DNA of 64,000 nucleotides from Globodera rostochiensis. Its lineage: Eukaryota > Nematoda > Chromadorea > Rhabditida > Heteroderidae. The first letter of the stretch is position 1. Every line of letters begins with the position of its first letter. The stretch spans positions 124,001 through 188,000 of the forward strand of contig JAEVLN010000025.1 of NCBI GenBank assembly GCA_018350325.1, in the 5' to 3' direction. A program made the position numbers and the translations under genes. Below the pieces are notes generated by a model. That model saw only the letters and a list, made by a program, of their open reading frames with translations, was not told the DNA's origin and did not search any database. This document shows positions 22,101 to 32,979 of this stretch, piece after piece.

Positions 22101-25100
22101 TCATTTGACCCCGACAGGTTCTTCCGCCGTTACATCGGCAGCCAAAATGGCCATGTCGTTCTTCGCGTCGTACCATCCGTTGTTGGGGTCCATTAAATTC
22201 TAAAATAGCTGCTCGTTTTTGTAAGGTCAAGCAGACATTTTGATCATAACCTTAAATGACATGAACGTGTTGAATCCCCAACTTTTTTCCTTTGAGTCAA
22301 AAATGTGGCGGCTAATCGTTTGAGTGTGGTCCCTCTTTCCCTCCTTTTGTGAAACAATTTTATATGTTGCCGAACCGGCACAGCTCCAATTGGCATCTTA
22401 ATAATTAATTGATGATGAAATTAATATTATTTATTGTTAGTGATAGATAATTAATTAATGCCCACTAGTGTTTCCAACGTTGCATTGGAGGAAAAAGCCC
22501 AAATATTTTTGTGCAGAATCGGGCAGAGTTTGCGGGTCCGCAGATATTTTCCATGGAAGGCCACTAATGTACACGGTCTCGCTGAGTCGGCGGCCGCTGG
22601 TTTTGTCCTCTCGCGCAAATTCAGACACTTTTTCGATTGTCAGCAAAATCTGCCCTTTGGGTTTATACGGATCTTAAATTGCATTTTCCATAAGAATTTT
22701 TCGAAAGGCAAAACAATTTTTTCTTTACATTATATTTTTTAAGCAATTTTTATCTGATTAACAGGGCTAAGATTTTTAGGTTCGAAAAATCTCGAAAATA
22801 GGTACCTAAAATAGGTGAGAAAAAACCAAAAACCGTCGGGTTCATAAGCAAAAATAGGTGCGTAAAAAATGGATGTAAAAATAACAATAAAGCTAAAAAA
22901 ACTTGTTTTTTACATGCTATATCAATCAGTAGAGCTGATACTTTTAAGCAAGAAAAATGCATCAAATTTTTTAATATTTTTTATAAAAATTCTTCAAAAA
23001 ATTAGTAATTTTGGCAAGAAAAATTTATTGCATTTTATATTTAAGAAAACATTTCAAAAACGCCCAAATAGTGGGAAAAATAGGGGTAAAAAGTCTTTTA
23101 CTTAAAATAGGAAATCTTAGCCCTGTTGATCAAGTGATTTTTTGAAGAATAATTATAAAATTTGGGTTTTAAACATTAAGAAAATTGGGAAGATCTGCCT
23201 CAGTGGTCCCAGACTATAAGATTTTCAGTGGGGACTGTTAGTTGTCCACTTAAGAAGTGTGTGAAATGACATATACTACGCTTTTAAACATGCTGGAAAT
23301 GAATATGGCAATATTTTTCATTTTTTCCTGAAAAATGATTGGGACACAAAAGTTGTTTGAACGTATAAAATCAGAAGTCCTCCTCTTAAGCTTACCATCG
23401 TCCTGTGACTTGGTCGCGGTCCGTCGCCGAGTTGGGAATTGCAGCGGGTACAGGTGGGGCAAAGCGCGGTCCGGATGAGAATGGTGCAGATACACGCTCA
23501 TCATCTGGTCATTTGTCAGCACTCCGGACGGAACTGTCAAAAGCAAAATTCAATATTAGAGTCGGTATTTAAAATTCAAAATTCTCAATCCAAAATGAGG
23601 ATACCAATAGTTTCAGAAAAATCCTTCTGAAGGATGAGGGGAAAACGAATTTTGAAGAGTGCCGGGCCGAGCTTTGCGCGTCTATTCTCTGTTGAAGGCG
23701 CTTCCCCGTTTTGGCGGCATTTTTCGTCCGCCCAGAGAAGAGCCTAATTAAAAAAAAGCAAATAATAATAAAAATATAAAACGATTAAAATCATTTCAAA
23801 TTTATTCTATCAAATTTCATATAAATTTACGGCATTCCAAATTGCAATTTCGCCGTAGACAAACAGTTGATCACGGTCCAGAAGTTCACATAATAATTTT
23901 TGATCAATTTGGAAAAATTCTTTTGAGCGGAGCAAAGTGTCCGCATTCACATCGATGTAATCCAAACAGCGAAGAGCAAAATCCCGAAACAAAAAATAAT
24001 TATTCAAAATTGTTTAAAGACAATAAAATATTATTTAAGATTAAAATCCGGACAATTTTCCCCACCTCTTTTTGAAGGAAGCGAGCCTCGACCAACGCGA
24101 CGAAAACATTGCGCAGCTTCGCTTTAGGAAAGTCCACACACGCTTTGATCAGTCCGGACACGTCATATTTATTGGCTTAAATTTTTTAAATATTAAAAAT
24201 TGAGCACGCACTTAATGAAAAATTGACAAAATTATGTTGTTTATTTGTGCGCATACCCCGAGGTGCTGCTACTTATGTATTTCGACAGTATAATAATGTT
24301 TTTTAAATAGTGGCCATATATCCGGATATCCGCGGATATAAAGCGGATATATCCGGATAAGTGGGTTTTTTATATCCGTTATCCGTCCATATCCGGATAT
24401 ATCCGCGGATATCCGCATATATGGGTATCCGTGCCCACGCCTGCTCTTACCACTTGCTGATGAATTTGATAAAACATATTAGAAAATATTTCAATTTATT
24501 TCTTTGGTGTATTATTTAAAAAAATATTATACTGTCGAAACCACCTGGCACCACCCCCCAAACAGGGTTGCACGAAAATAATATTTTTCATTTCCGAAAA
24601 CAAAACGAAAAAAAAATTTTTAGGACGAAAACGAAAAGACGAAGAAAAACAGGAACAGAATAAAACCAATTTTATGTTTTTCTGACCCGCGTAAAGGACA
24701 GCGACCGCATTGTCCCCGTTCAGTCCGAGCAAATCGTCCGCGTAAATGAAGGCCAACATTGCCTTGAACGCGCCCACCTCCACGTCAGTGATCACTACGG
24801 GTTCAACTTCTTTGGCTAAAACAATTTTTTTTTTCATTTTTTAAATAAAATTTACGCACCGGTCCCAGCGGCGGCGGACTTTGCGTTTTCTGTGTCAAAG
24901 CGGAACATTGCCTCAAACACATCGGAAGCCGTCTTCAAAATTGCTTTGTGTGCCGGCAGAAGCTAAATATTCGGAAAAAATAAATTACTAATTGTTTTAG
25001 CCTCCCGGGTTAATTATTCCCCCCAATTTTAACTCTTTTTTGGACAATTTTATTTATTCTAAACAAAATAAAATATTGCATTTCAAAATGGAGGAAATCA

Positions 25101-25327
25101 TATTCGGATTATCTTTTTACAATTATTTCTTATTTTGATTTAACCCTTTAGGCTTAAATACCAATTTTAGGTGTAAAATAAATATAATTTTTGTGGACGC
25201 CACAATAACAATTTTCTGAACTCGCCTCTTTTTCGTCTCCTTTCCCCACCAAAAAGTGAACGTCCGCCCCATCGCCGGAGCCCAACAAACGCTTCATTCG
25301 GTCCCCCAATTTGTCTGATTTTGCCAT
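22101..25327 (-). CDS. BTB-BACK-MATH domain protein
   Basis: Ten exons on the minus strand: 25327-25226, 24962-24860, 24815-24687, 24175-24066, 23983-23831, 23743-23605, 23533-23396, 22672-22466, 22396-22251, 22199-22101. They sum to 1326 nt (441 aa). BTB comes first ([48 protein letters not shown]), then a BACK-type helical region ([31 protein letters not shown]), then a C-terminal MATH domain ([54 protein letters not shown]). The domain order is the reverse of the neighbour at 1794. A role as a CUL3 ubiquitin-ligase adaptor is inferred from the family. Intron 1 uses a GC donor. The acceptor before exon 5 reads GG instead of AG (TTTCGG), so splicing there may fail unless this is a base error. 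Elements sit in introns 3 and 7. Confidence 0.85.
22762..23125. mobile_element. hAT-like MITE in BTB-BACK-MATH intron 7
   Basis: Starts CAGGGCTAAGATTTTTAGG and ends AAATCTTAGCCCTG. Flanks CTGATTAA and TTGATCAA agree at 6 of 8. The interior is AT-rich with AAAATAGG words. No coding. Confidence 0.65.
24317..24430. mobile_element. partial element of the TATCCGGATATCCGCGG family
   Basis: In intron 3 of the BTB-BACK-MATH gene: reiterated TATATCCGG / CCGGATATA and a right end GTATCCGTGCCCACGCCTG, like the complete copy at 63634-63890. The left end is missing. Another element end (CAGGGTTGCACGAAAAT) lies at 24563 in the same intron, also without a partner. Confidence 0.6.
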
Positions 25328-26214
25328 GCTAATAACACAGACTTGTGAAATTTGATTAGAAATTACGTCAATGATGCCCCCTCCTCCTTAAAATTGTTTA
25401 ATTTGAATTATGGCCAAATTTTAAAAAAAATAGGAACACTTTTCCTAGGGCAAAATGCTCAGAACACGAATCTTTGTGCTCGTATTTTGCAAATTTAAGC
25501 ACCCGCGCCCAGAATCGAATAAAATCAATCGAATGTTTTATGGTTTATCCGGGTAGTCGTCGGAGGTTAACAGTCCAACAGTTGGGGGGTCCCTACGTAA
25601 AAAATAAATCATTGAAAGTGAATGGGGGCAAGAAAAGGTCATGACCTTTTTTGTGAAAAGTCAAAGAGGGAAATGCTTTATGATGACTACAAACTGTAAA
25701 AGAAACAGTGCGGAAAGTGAAAAAAGAGCCTTTTGACAGAAAAAGAGGGGAAACGAATGAGAAGAAAGGGGCAGAGATAATCGACGTGGGAGTGTAGAGA
25801 AAGAAGAAAGAGAAAAGAGTGCGGGAAGCAGCAGCAAGAGAAAGAGAGAAAGGAGGGAGTGTGATGAGTGAGAAATAGTTGGGCTTACTATTATTTTTTA
25901 AATCAATTAATATTGAAAAAATGTTTTAACTAATATTTTTTTTATTAAAATTTTTTAACAAAAATGTTTGAAGGCAAAATAATTTGTATTTAAAAGCTTT
26001 TTTAACAAACTTCAAAGGGAAAACCAGTGGGGAAGAAAAGAAGAGATGAACGGAAGGGAAGAAAGGAAGAGAAGAAAAAGTAAAGGAAGGAAAGAAAGAG
26101 AGGAAAAGGGGAAGCAAGGGAGGAAAGAAGGGCAGCAGTAAGAGATGAACGAAAGGGAAAGCAAAAGATTAGACAAAACACACATATTTGGTTGACTTCC
26201 CTCACTGTAAAATC
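25328..26214. other. intergenic with polypurine tracts
   Basis: Upstream of the BTB-BACK-MATH gene. 25680-25880 and 26035-26160 are dominated by GAAAG/GGAAG words on the plus strand, nearly free of pyrimidines for long stretches. No gene seen; long frames on the minus strand here encode only Phe/Leu/Ser/Pro from the repeat. Confidence 0.55.
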
Positions 26215-26331
26215 GCTTACGACCATACCACGTTGAAAGCACGCCATCCCGTCCGATCTGGCAAGTTAAGCAACGTTGGGCCACCTTAGTACTTGGAACG
26301 GAGACGTCCTGGGAATCGGCGGTGTTGTAAG
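26215..26331 (+). rRNA. 5S ribosomal RNA
   Basis: 117 nt from GCTTACGACCATACCACGTTG to GGTGTTGTAAG, containing the internal Pol III control region (GGCAAGTTAAGCAACGTTG). It agrees closely with nematode 5S rRNA. A T-rich stretch follows at once (26336-26347), fitting Pol III termination. It differs from the copy at 48697-48814 at several sites. Confidence 0.95.
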
Positions 26332-26641
26332 ATTCATTTTTTTTTTTTATTTTATGTGAGTTCTGAATATTTCTTTTTTTGTTTGTTCAAAAAATCTTAG
26401 GTGATATGACAAAACATGGTTTAAAATTAAAATATCGAAATACAAAAATAAAATTTGTTTTCCCTACACGGAATCATCCATTCGTTCATTCATTCATTAC
26501 ATTTCCCCTCAGTAAGATCGCACACTGGTACGAACGCAATGGATGTCACCATACGAACCGTATCAGCAAAATTTGGGTCCGCGTTGTATCGCTAAACCCA
26601 TGAAACTTTTATAGAAAACAATATTAAATAATTAATTACCT

Positions 26642-27687
26642 GAAGCAGATTCTCTTCGCCGAGTTTCTTCTTCATGTTTCTGACAAAATGAAAAAAACAG
26701 TATCTGATGTCGCAATGACCACCAAAAACATTTTGAACAGCATTGGACACGGCGAATTCAAAATCGATGGAGAAAGTTGATGGGCGAAAGAAAGGCCATT
26801 TTTCTTGAATCATGGCGAACATACGCTCATATGTGGACTGGCTCTTACAAGTCAGAAGAGCATGACAAGCCGGGAAAACCCAGCGTCCTCGCCTGATTTT
26901 TCAAATATAAGAAAAAAAAGAAAAAAAATGTAAACCTGGCCAAAATGGCATAAATCTGGTAAAAAAGTGGAGGGCTGAGGCTGAATGTGCCGTCGCCGTA
27001 ACAGTGCTCCATCAACGCGGACCATTCGCGATTTGATTCCTTCGCAAAAATCAAAATTCTAAAAAGTACAATTGAAAGGATAGAAAATCACGAATTGCCT
27101 TTGTGGGTTCTCATTGCCTCCCTCGTAATAAACTCCCGAGTCGGCCAGTAAAAATTGTTCTTGAACACCGTCAATTTTTTGGTAAATTTGATAGGCGGGC
27201 GGAATGACAAGTTGTTGTAGATTTCCTGGCATTGCAGGTGGAGCATTGACTGCATGGCGTGCTCGGTTAATCAACTATTAAAAGATTTTTTCATGTTTTT
27301 AAGGATTTAAAGTACCTCTTTTGTGGCTTTTTTTGACGGCATTTCACTAAGTGCCGGAGAACAGATGTTTTCCAACACGTGTGCGCGGACCACCGACGGA
27401 GGTTCCATTGTGCAGGCAGCCCTCCGTTTGATTCCAGTCTTCACTTCCTGAGCCACGACACCAGCTGGATTCTGCTCACAGGTGTGCGGTGTCACCATGC
27501 GAACGAAGACATCCCGCAATGTCGTCCAGATTCGCCCTTTACACTTGTCAATGCCACCGTTTTTGAACTCGCATCGCCAGAATTTTGTTGTTCCATCAAC
27601 GCTTTTCTTGTCATAAATGTAGAGGTGACCATCATAATGCAATTTTTGTTTGCCCCTTTTAGTATCAATTTCACTTCCGGGTAACAT
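26642..27687 (-). pseudogene. FLYWCH/MULE transposase, 3'-truncated
   Basis: Exons on the minus strand: 27687-27316, 27274 to about 27102, about 27060-26940, 26892-26642. The first encodes a FLYWCH-type zinc finger (KLHYDGHLYIYDKK, KFWRCEFKNGGIDKCKGRIW, TPHTCEQ). The rest is a MULE-type DDE transposase core ([55 protein letters not shown]). The first two catalytic aspartates are plausible, in DGTF and in the DFE motif. The final donor at 26641 has no downstream exon, so the third acidic residue and the C-terminus are missing and a 5S rRNA gene follows. Exon 2 appears to use a GC donor. Inferred to be a degenerate transposon gene, or a host gene derived from one and truncated. Confidence 0.75.
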
Positions 27688-29968
27688 TTCAGAGCTCTAA
27701 AATTTTAAGTTAAAATTTGTGTTTTTTTCCAGTTAAACAAATCTATTTGAAAATATGAAAAGCATTGTATCCTAGTTTTTATCTTTGGGCGCCCAATCGT
27801 GCCGCGCCCAATCGTGCCGCGCCCAATCGTGCGCGCCCAATCGTGCGCGCCCAATCGTGCCGCGCCCAATCGTGCGCGCCCAATCGTGGTGCTCCGATTT
27901 GGACTGATTGAGCACTCCGACTTAGTCGTTTGGCGATTTATTTTTAATTAAAATATAATTCAAATGGAATTGAATGTGAACAATTATTCATTTACTCAAA
28001 AACTCAAGCATTCATTTAACAGTGAAATGAAACTTTATTAAAATTATTTTTTGCTTTTTGGTGCTTTTCCATCCCGCGCAAGCGCAAGAGGAAACAAAAC
28101 CCGTAAGGGTTTTTGTTAATTTATATTTTTGCACAACTCTTTCAATTTCGACGACCATCGCATAAACATGGAAGACCAAAAGGCCTTCCTCACAGACTCA
28201 GAGAAATACGAGATGAAACTAAACGACAATTTGTTTGGGCTATTCTTACTGATTTGCCCGTTTGGGTTACTTTTGTAGCGATAAGTAGGGCCGAGACTTT
28301 TAGGGTTTAACCTTTTTGTTTGCGGAAAGGGTTTGACGAGAGAAGCCCAGAAATAGCATTCATTTCAAAAAATTTTTGAATTAGAGCGACTTTTTAGTCC
28401 ATAAAAATCCCTATTTCGCCGTTTTTGCGTTTTTATTCCCTATTTTGGCACTTTTTCCCTAAATTTTAAGAAAAAATGCAATTTTAAGCATTTTCTCAAA
28501 AATTTTATAAGAAAAATGCAATACGAAAAATACCCTCCTAAAAGTCGAAATTTTTTTCAAACTAAAAATGCACCCCTAAAAAATGACTTTTTCTTGGACC
28601 AAAAATGTGTCCCTTAAAGATCGATATTTTCCGAAAAATATTACTTTTATTATTTTTATAAATTTCAAAAACATGTGAAAAATATTATATAAATTAAAAC
28701 AGACTGACAAATTTTAAAGGTTTTTACGCAAAAATTGACTGGATTTAGTCAGTTTTCGCACCTTTTTTTAGTCCCTATTTTGCCACTTTTTAGGGTTTTT
28801 AGTCGCTATTTTGCCACTTTTTAGGGTTTTTAGTCCCTAATATATGTCCCTTTTTCACGTTTTTTTCTCGGCCCTAGCGAAAAGTACCAAAATGATTCAA
28901 AAAATGATGGCATTGGCAAACACTTTACTATTTAGGTTGATAGAAACATCACTTTGCTGGGAAAGCCCGATGTTGTCCCACCGCCAAAAGTGAGTAAAAT
29001 TCAATTTTTTTAGAAAAACATTTTTAAGAATTTCGGAGCCAAAATTTGAATAAATTAAAAAACATTGACTTGAATTGTTACTATGTAAAAAGAAGTCATT
29101 TTGGTAAATATCGAGGACCCAGAACGAAATCATTTGAAGAATTTTGGGAAAATTTTATATTGAATTTGGAAAAATTTATGTGCATATTTTGTAATTTTTG
29201 GTACATTTATGCGCATATTTCAAGATTTTAGTGCATATAAATCCCAAACCCACTAATTATTGTCTAACTTTTCTGCTATGAAATAATCATTAGGAGCTAT
29301 TTAATTAAATAAATTTTAATGATTTGTTGGTCTAGCGCTCAGTTGGGGCGAATGGGACATTTAAGCGCCGCCGCTATTTAAACGCCCGCTGCATTAAACC
29401 ACGGTTTATTTTACTGGTGCAAGCCGTAACGGAATCCCCAACCCAATAATAATAACATAAAATGCAAACTTTGCAAATAATGTGCAGGCCGTTCAGAAAA
29501 TTGCGAATGAAACGTTCGAACATTTTGAGCGATTGCGTTAATTTCTAAATGCAAAAATGCGCCAATTTAAAAATTTTTGAATTAATGAAACAAATGGAAC
29601 AACAAAAAGGGCAATTAAAAAGTAGAGACGGGAATCTTGGGCCCAAACAATATTTGGCCAAATTTTGGTCATCTTTTGCATATTTTTTAATCAATATTTT
29701 GGCACTTTTTGGGGTGGTCAATATTTTAAGTTAAGTTTTTTAGTCATTATTGTATCGAAGCTCTACTTATAAATAGAAACGAGTTTTCTTCATTAATTAA
29801 AAATTCAAGAACTGTTATAAAAAACGCAAATTTTTTTAAAATGCATTTAAAAATTATTTGCATAGGTAATCAAAAATAACGACGTTTCGATTTGAGCGTC
29901 GTTCGCATGTCAATTTCCTTCACTTCCGCATTACCGCCTCGGCACGCACTCACGCTCGCACGCCCACA
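27688..29968. other. repeat-rich intergenic region
   Basis: 27785-27893 is a one-sided relic of the CGGAGCACC foldback family (seven GCGCCCAATCGTG-type words, ending CAATCGTGGTGCTCCG). 28286-28876 is a hAT-like element. 29470-29700 is one copy of a dispersed repeat whose second copy is 38185-38420 (shared words TTGCAAATAATGTG and GCGATTGCGTTAA). No gene seen. Confidence 0.5.
28286..28876. mobile_element. hAT-like MITE, near-exact TSD
   Basis: 591 bp starting TAGGGCCGAGACTTTTAGGG and ending TTTTTCTCGGCCCTA. Flanks GCGATAAG (28278-28285) and GCGAAAAG (28877-28884) match at 7 of 8. The interior repeats TTTTTAGTCCCTATTTTGCC and its inverse. No coding. Confidence 0.8.
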
Positions 29969-30274
29969 TCATTGCGTAATCGGACAGCAAAACCCATCGA
30001 CGCAAGCACAACATGCGTCACACTGACGGCTGAGACTGCAGCGGTCTTTGCCGCATGCACGCTTCACCCGCATCGACTCGCCCCCTTCGAAGAAACGCGC
30101 AATGCGCGGCTCGCCGCCGTCGTTGCTGACTGCAAGCACTGCATCAAAAAAAACACAACATTTAGCTGCTTTCTAATTCGGAACATCGACTGACTGACCG
30201 TTTTTGTCCTGTGCCATCAACGCCAAACAGACAATAACGGCACAACAGCAGGAGAAGAGCAGTGATTTGGTCAT
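29969..30274 (-). CDS. small secreted Cys-rich peptide (copy 1)
   Basis: Two exons on the minus strand, 30274-30199 and 30138-29969, 246 nt (81 aa). The first encodes a classic signal peptide (MTKSLLFSC, then a hydrophobic core ending LMAQD). The second has a short propeptide-like stretch, a basic site (MRVKR) and then a compact Cys-rich end with eight cysteines (CGKDRCS, QCDACCACVDGFCC). This organisation suggests a secreted, disulfide-bonded peptide released after a Lys-Arg cut. The family is unknown to me. A conserved promoter block with TATTTAAG lies about 125 bp upstream. Its mirror-image partner is at 30960-31275. Confidence 0.75.
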
Positions 30275-30390
30275 CTTTTCTGAAAGAATAAATGGATTAA
30301 AATTGGGGCCCGGACTTTGGGGACTGATCAAAAGTGATCGGACTGATTGGAATTGGCTACCAAGTCAAGTCCAAATGTGAGGGCAGTGAT

Positions 30391-30412
30391 TGTGCCGCTG
30401 CTTAAATACCGG
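30391..30412 (-). promoter_or_regulatory. conserved TATA-type block, copy 1
   Basis: On the minus strand this reads ACCGGTATTTAAGCAGCGGC, about 125 bp upstream of the peptide start at 30274. The same block is at 30788-30810 (plus strand) for copy 2 and at 31661-31683 without a gene. Conservation in all three and the TATTTAA word suggest a core promoter. Confidence 0.55.
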
Positions 30413-30787
30413 TGGGCGGGGGAGCGGTGGCCGGAGCGAGGCGCTGAAATTGAACAAACGTCGATCAAATGTAGCCGAAACCACGCGGGCACCAACCATC
30501 GACAACAAACGCAATTTTTGATTGCCCACAAAATACTAACAAAAATAAAAATTCTTAAAAGTCATCCAAAACGTGATTATATAATTCCGGGTATTGTTTA
30601 CCATTAGTGAACAATCGTTTTTTGGTATTTTCGTTTTACATTGCCTAATGTTTGAATTCATGCTTTTAAAATGATTGTTCACAAATTGGTAAACAATACC
30701 CGGGAACTCATAGAATCACATTTTGGATGACTTTTTGTTGTCGATGGGTTGGTGGTCGCGTGGTTTTGGGCACATTTGAAAGCACCT

Positions 30788-30810
30788 GCCGGTATTTAAG
30801 CAGCGGCACA
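30788..30810 (+). promoter_or_regulatory. conserved TATA-type block, copy 2
   Basis: GCCGGTATTTAAGCAGCGGC on the plus strand, about 165 bp upstream of the start at 30960, followed by a conserved CACTGCCCTCACATTTGGACTT. Mirror image of the block at 30391-30412. Confidence 0.55.
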
Positions 30811-30959
30811 CACTCACTGCCCTCACATTTGGACTTAATGGTAGCCAATTCCATTGCTTCGAACCGGCGGATTTTGATTTATGTATTGGTCCGATCACTT
30901 TTTGATCGGCCCCTAAAGTCCGGACCTCCAATTTCAATCCATTTATTCTTTCAAAAAAG

Positions 30960-31275
30960 ATGACAAAATCACTGCTCTTCTCCTGCTGTTGTGCCATTAT
31001 TGTGTCTGTTTGACGCTGATGGCACAGGACAAAAACGGTCCGTCGATGTTCTGAATTAGAAAGCAGCTAAATGTTTTGTTTTTGATGCAGTGCTGGCACT
31101 CAGCAACGACGGCGGCGTGCATCAGCGCATTGCGCGTTTCTTTGAAGGGGGGCAGTTGGTGCGGGAGGGTACATGCTTCGGACTACGCTGCCGTCTAAAC
31201 CGTCATTGTGGTGACGAGACGATTTGTTATTGCCTTAGCGGGTTCTGCGCGCCGTACGACAATGCGGCGGAGTGA
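30960..31275 (+). pseudogene. small secreted Cys-rich peptide (copy 2), frameshifted
   Basis: Two exons, 30960-31037 and 31091-31275, mirror image of copy 1. The first exon is two bases longer than in copy 1 (GT duplicated near 31008), which puts a stop inside the signal peptide. The second exon is intact and encodes a diverged version ending in six cysteines (CFGLRCRLNRHC, CYCLSGFC) and APYDNAAE. Splice sites and the promoter block are conserved. Either the copy is a recent pseudogene or the two extra bases are a sequence error. An internal ATG near the end of exon 1 would give a product without a signal peptide. Confidence 0.65.
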
Positions 31276-31494
31276 ATGCAATTTGACATGCGAGCGAATT
31301 AATCGGGCCATTTTCGATGTGTTTGTTAATAAAAATTACTTTGCCGCATTTTTTACAAATTCACCCAATTTTGCTGAGCAGAAAAATAAAATTCCAATTT
31401 TAAACCAGAAATTTTTTTTAGGTTGTTAAAGCTGTTCGTTCTATAAAAAAAAAGGAAAAAAAAACTGTATTTTTTTTTTAGAATTATTTTCTGG

Positions 31495-31620
31495 ATGGCT
31501 CGGTATCGATTTCGGTAAAATACCGAAAAATACCCGAAATCTCCTAAATTTTCTGGGTCGGTATACCGAATCGGTTACCGAAAAAAATACCGCGGTAATA
31601 CCGTACCGTGCCGAACACTA
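31495..31620. mobile_element. half copy of the 12990-13357 family
   Basis: Ends ACCGTGCCGAACACTA exactly like 13342-13357, with TACCGAAAAATACCG words, but the left end is missing and diverged. No target duplication can be seen. Confidence 0.65.
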
Positions 31621-31625
31621 GTTTT

Positions 31626-31730
31626 GGACACATTTGCTCGGGGCGGTCAATTTCAGCGCCCGCCGGTATTTAAGCAACGGCACACATTCACTGCCCTCAC
31701 ATTTGGACTTGCGGTAGACCATTACATTAA
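31626..31730 (+). pseudogene. orphan promoter fragment of Cys-rich peptide gene
   Basis: CGCCGGTATTTAAGCAACGGC followed by CACTGCCCTCACATTTGGACTT matches the promoter blocks of the two peptide genes. It is followed by unrelated repeat DNA, not by a signal-peptide exon, so it is a remnant of a third copy. Confidence 0.6.
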
Positions 31731-31777
31731 ATTTAGGCTATTTTTCAAAGGACAGTCCTTGGAAATGGACTTTCGAT

Positions 31778-32207
31778 TAGAGACCGGACTTGAGCTTCGA
31801 GCGAGACTCGAGACGAGATTCTCGAAAAAATCGGGAGTGAGAGGAGGTTCGGCGGTGCCGACAGGCGCCGCCGAGAACATTTTGAATTTTTAACTCAATT
31901 TGTTAAGAGATTTGCAGCCAAAATGGAGTATGTCCGGCGGTGCCGACAGGCCCCGCCGGGGGAATTTTTTACAAAAATTGGCAATCTTTGTTAAGAAAAG
32001 CATTGTTTTCATGAAACATTTTTGGAGTCGAGATCGAGAACCTCGAGCTTCTTTCGAGCGAGACGAGATTCTCGAAAAAATCTTGGGTCTCGAAAAATCT
32101 CGAAAATTCAGTTTTATTCGAGACGAGATGTCGAGACGAGATTTCTCGAGAATCTCGTCGAGATTTTTCGAGATTTCGAGACGAGATCTCGTCTCGACCG
32201 GTCTCTA
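31778..32207. mobile_element. hAT-like element, TSD CTTTCGAT
   Basis: 430 bp starting TAGAGACCGGACTTGAGC and ending CGACCGGTCTCTA, with exact flanking CTTTCGAT (31770-31777, 32208-32215). The interior is TCTCGAGACGAGA-type words in both orientations and two CGGCG hairpin modules (31852-31876, 31934-31958). It inserted into the tandem array that continues at 32208. An inverted, truncated relative is at 61557-61937. Confidence 0.88.
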
Positions 32208-32530
32208 CTTTCGATCTTACAAATTGAAAATGTCCTTATTTTCAAGAATGTCCTTGGAAATAGGCATTCGATCTTACAAATTGAAAATGTCCTTATTTTA
32301 AAGAATGTCCTTGGAAATAGGCTTTCGATCTTACAAATTGAAAATGTCCTTATTTTAAAGAATGTCCTTGGAAATAGGCTTTCGATCTTACAAATTGAAA
32401 ATGTCCTTATTTTCAAGAATGTCCTTGGAAATAGGCATTCGATCTTACAAATTGAAAATGTCCTTATTTTAAAGAATGTCCTTGGAAAAGGCATTCGATC
32501 TTACAAATTGAAATGTCCTTATTTCCAAGA
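32208..32530. repeat. 58-bp tandem array
   Basis: About 5.5 units of a 58-bp word containing CGATCTTACAAATTGAAAAT and GTCCTTGGAAATAGGC. The left side of the array was split off by the element at 31778-32207. Open frames here are a by-product of the repeat. Confidence 0.85.
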
Positions 32531-32979
32531 ATGCCCCTGGAAAATGAGATTTAAACATTTGTATGGAAACATTTATGTTTTGGCATTATATTTATTTTAT
32601 ATTGCAAGCGATTTTCTTAACAAACATTGTTTAAAATTGTATATTTTAAAAAATTTGCAATGACCCCTATAATTGATTTGGAGAAAATTTTTTGAGTATC
32701 CTTGGATTTCTTAACATTTGCCCGTTGTGTCCTTAGAAATCAACATATTTGTCCTTGGGCATAGCCTTGACAAGATGGCAACCATGATTCATGAAGTAAA
32801 AGGATTCGTTAAATTAAGTTTTTAATAATTCAAAAATTATTGAACAATTTTTTTAGTTAGCGGATACCTAATATTAATATACCGTATTTTTCCTATTAGT
32901 AGCCCCCCCCCCCAAAGCAGCGAACTTTTTTTTTGGCCATTCATTACAATTTACGTTAAAAATTTAGGGTTTACTAATA

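Noticed and set aside
25926..26284. Phe/Leu/Ser-rich minus-strand frames, possible membrane protein
   Set aside because: They are the complement of the polypurine tract; one also runs into the 5S rRNA gene.
30000..31275. Calling the Cys-rich peptides toxins or defensins
   Set aside because: Cysteine spacing does not match a family I can name with confidence; described only as secreted Cys-rich peptides.
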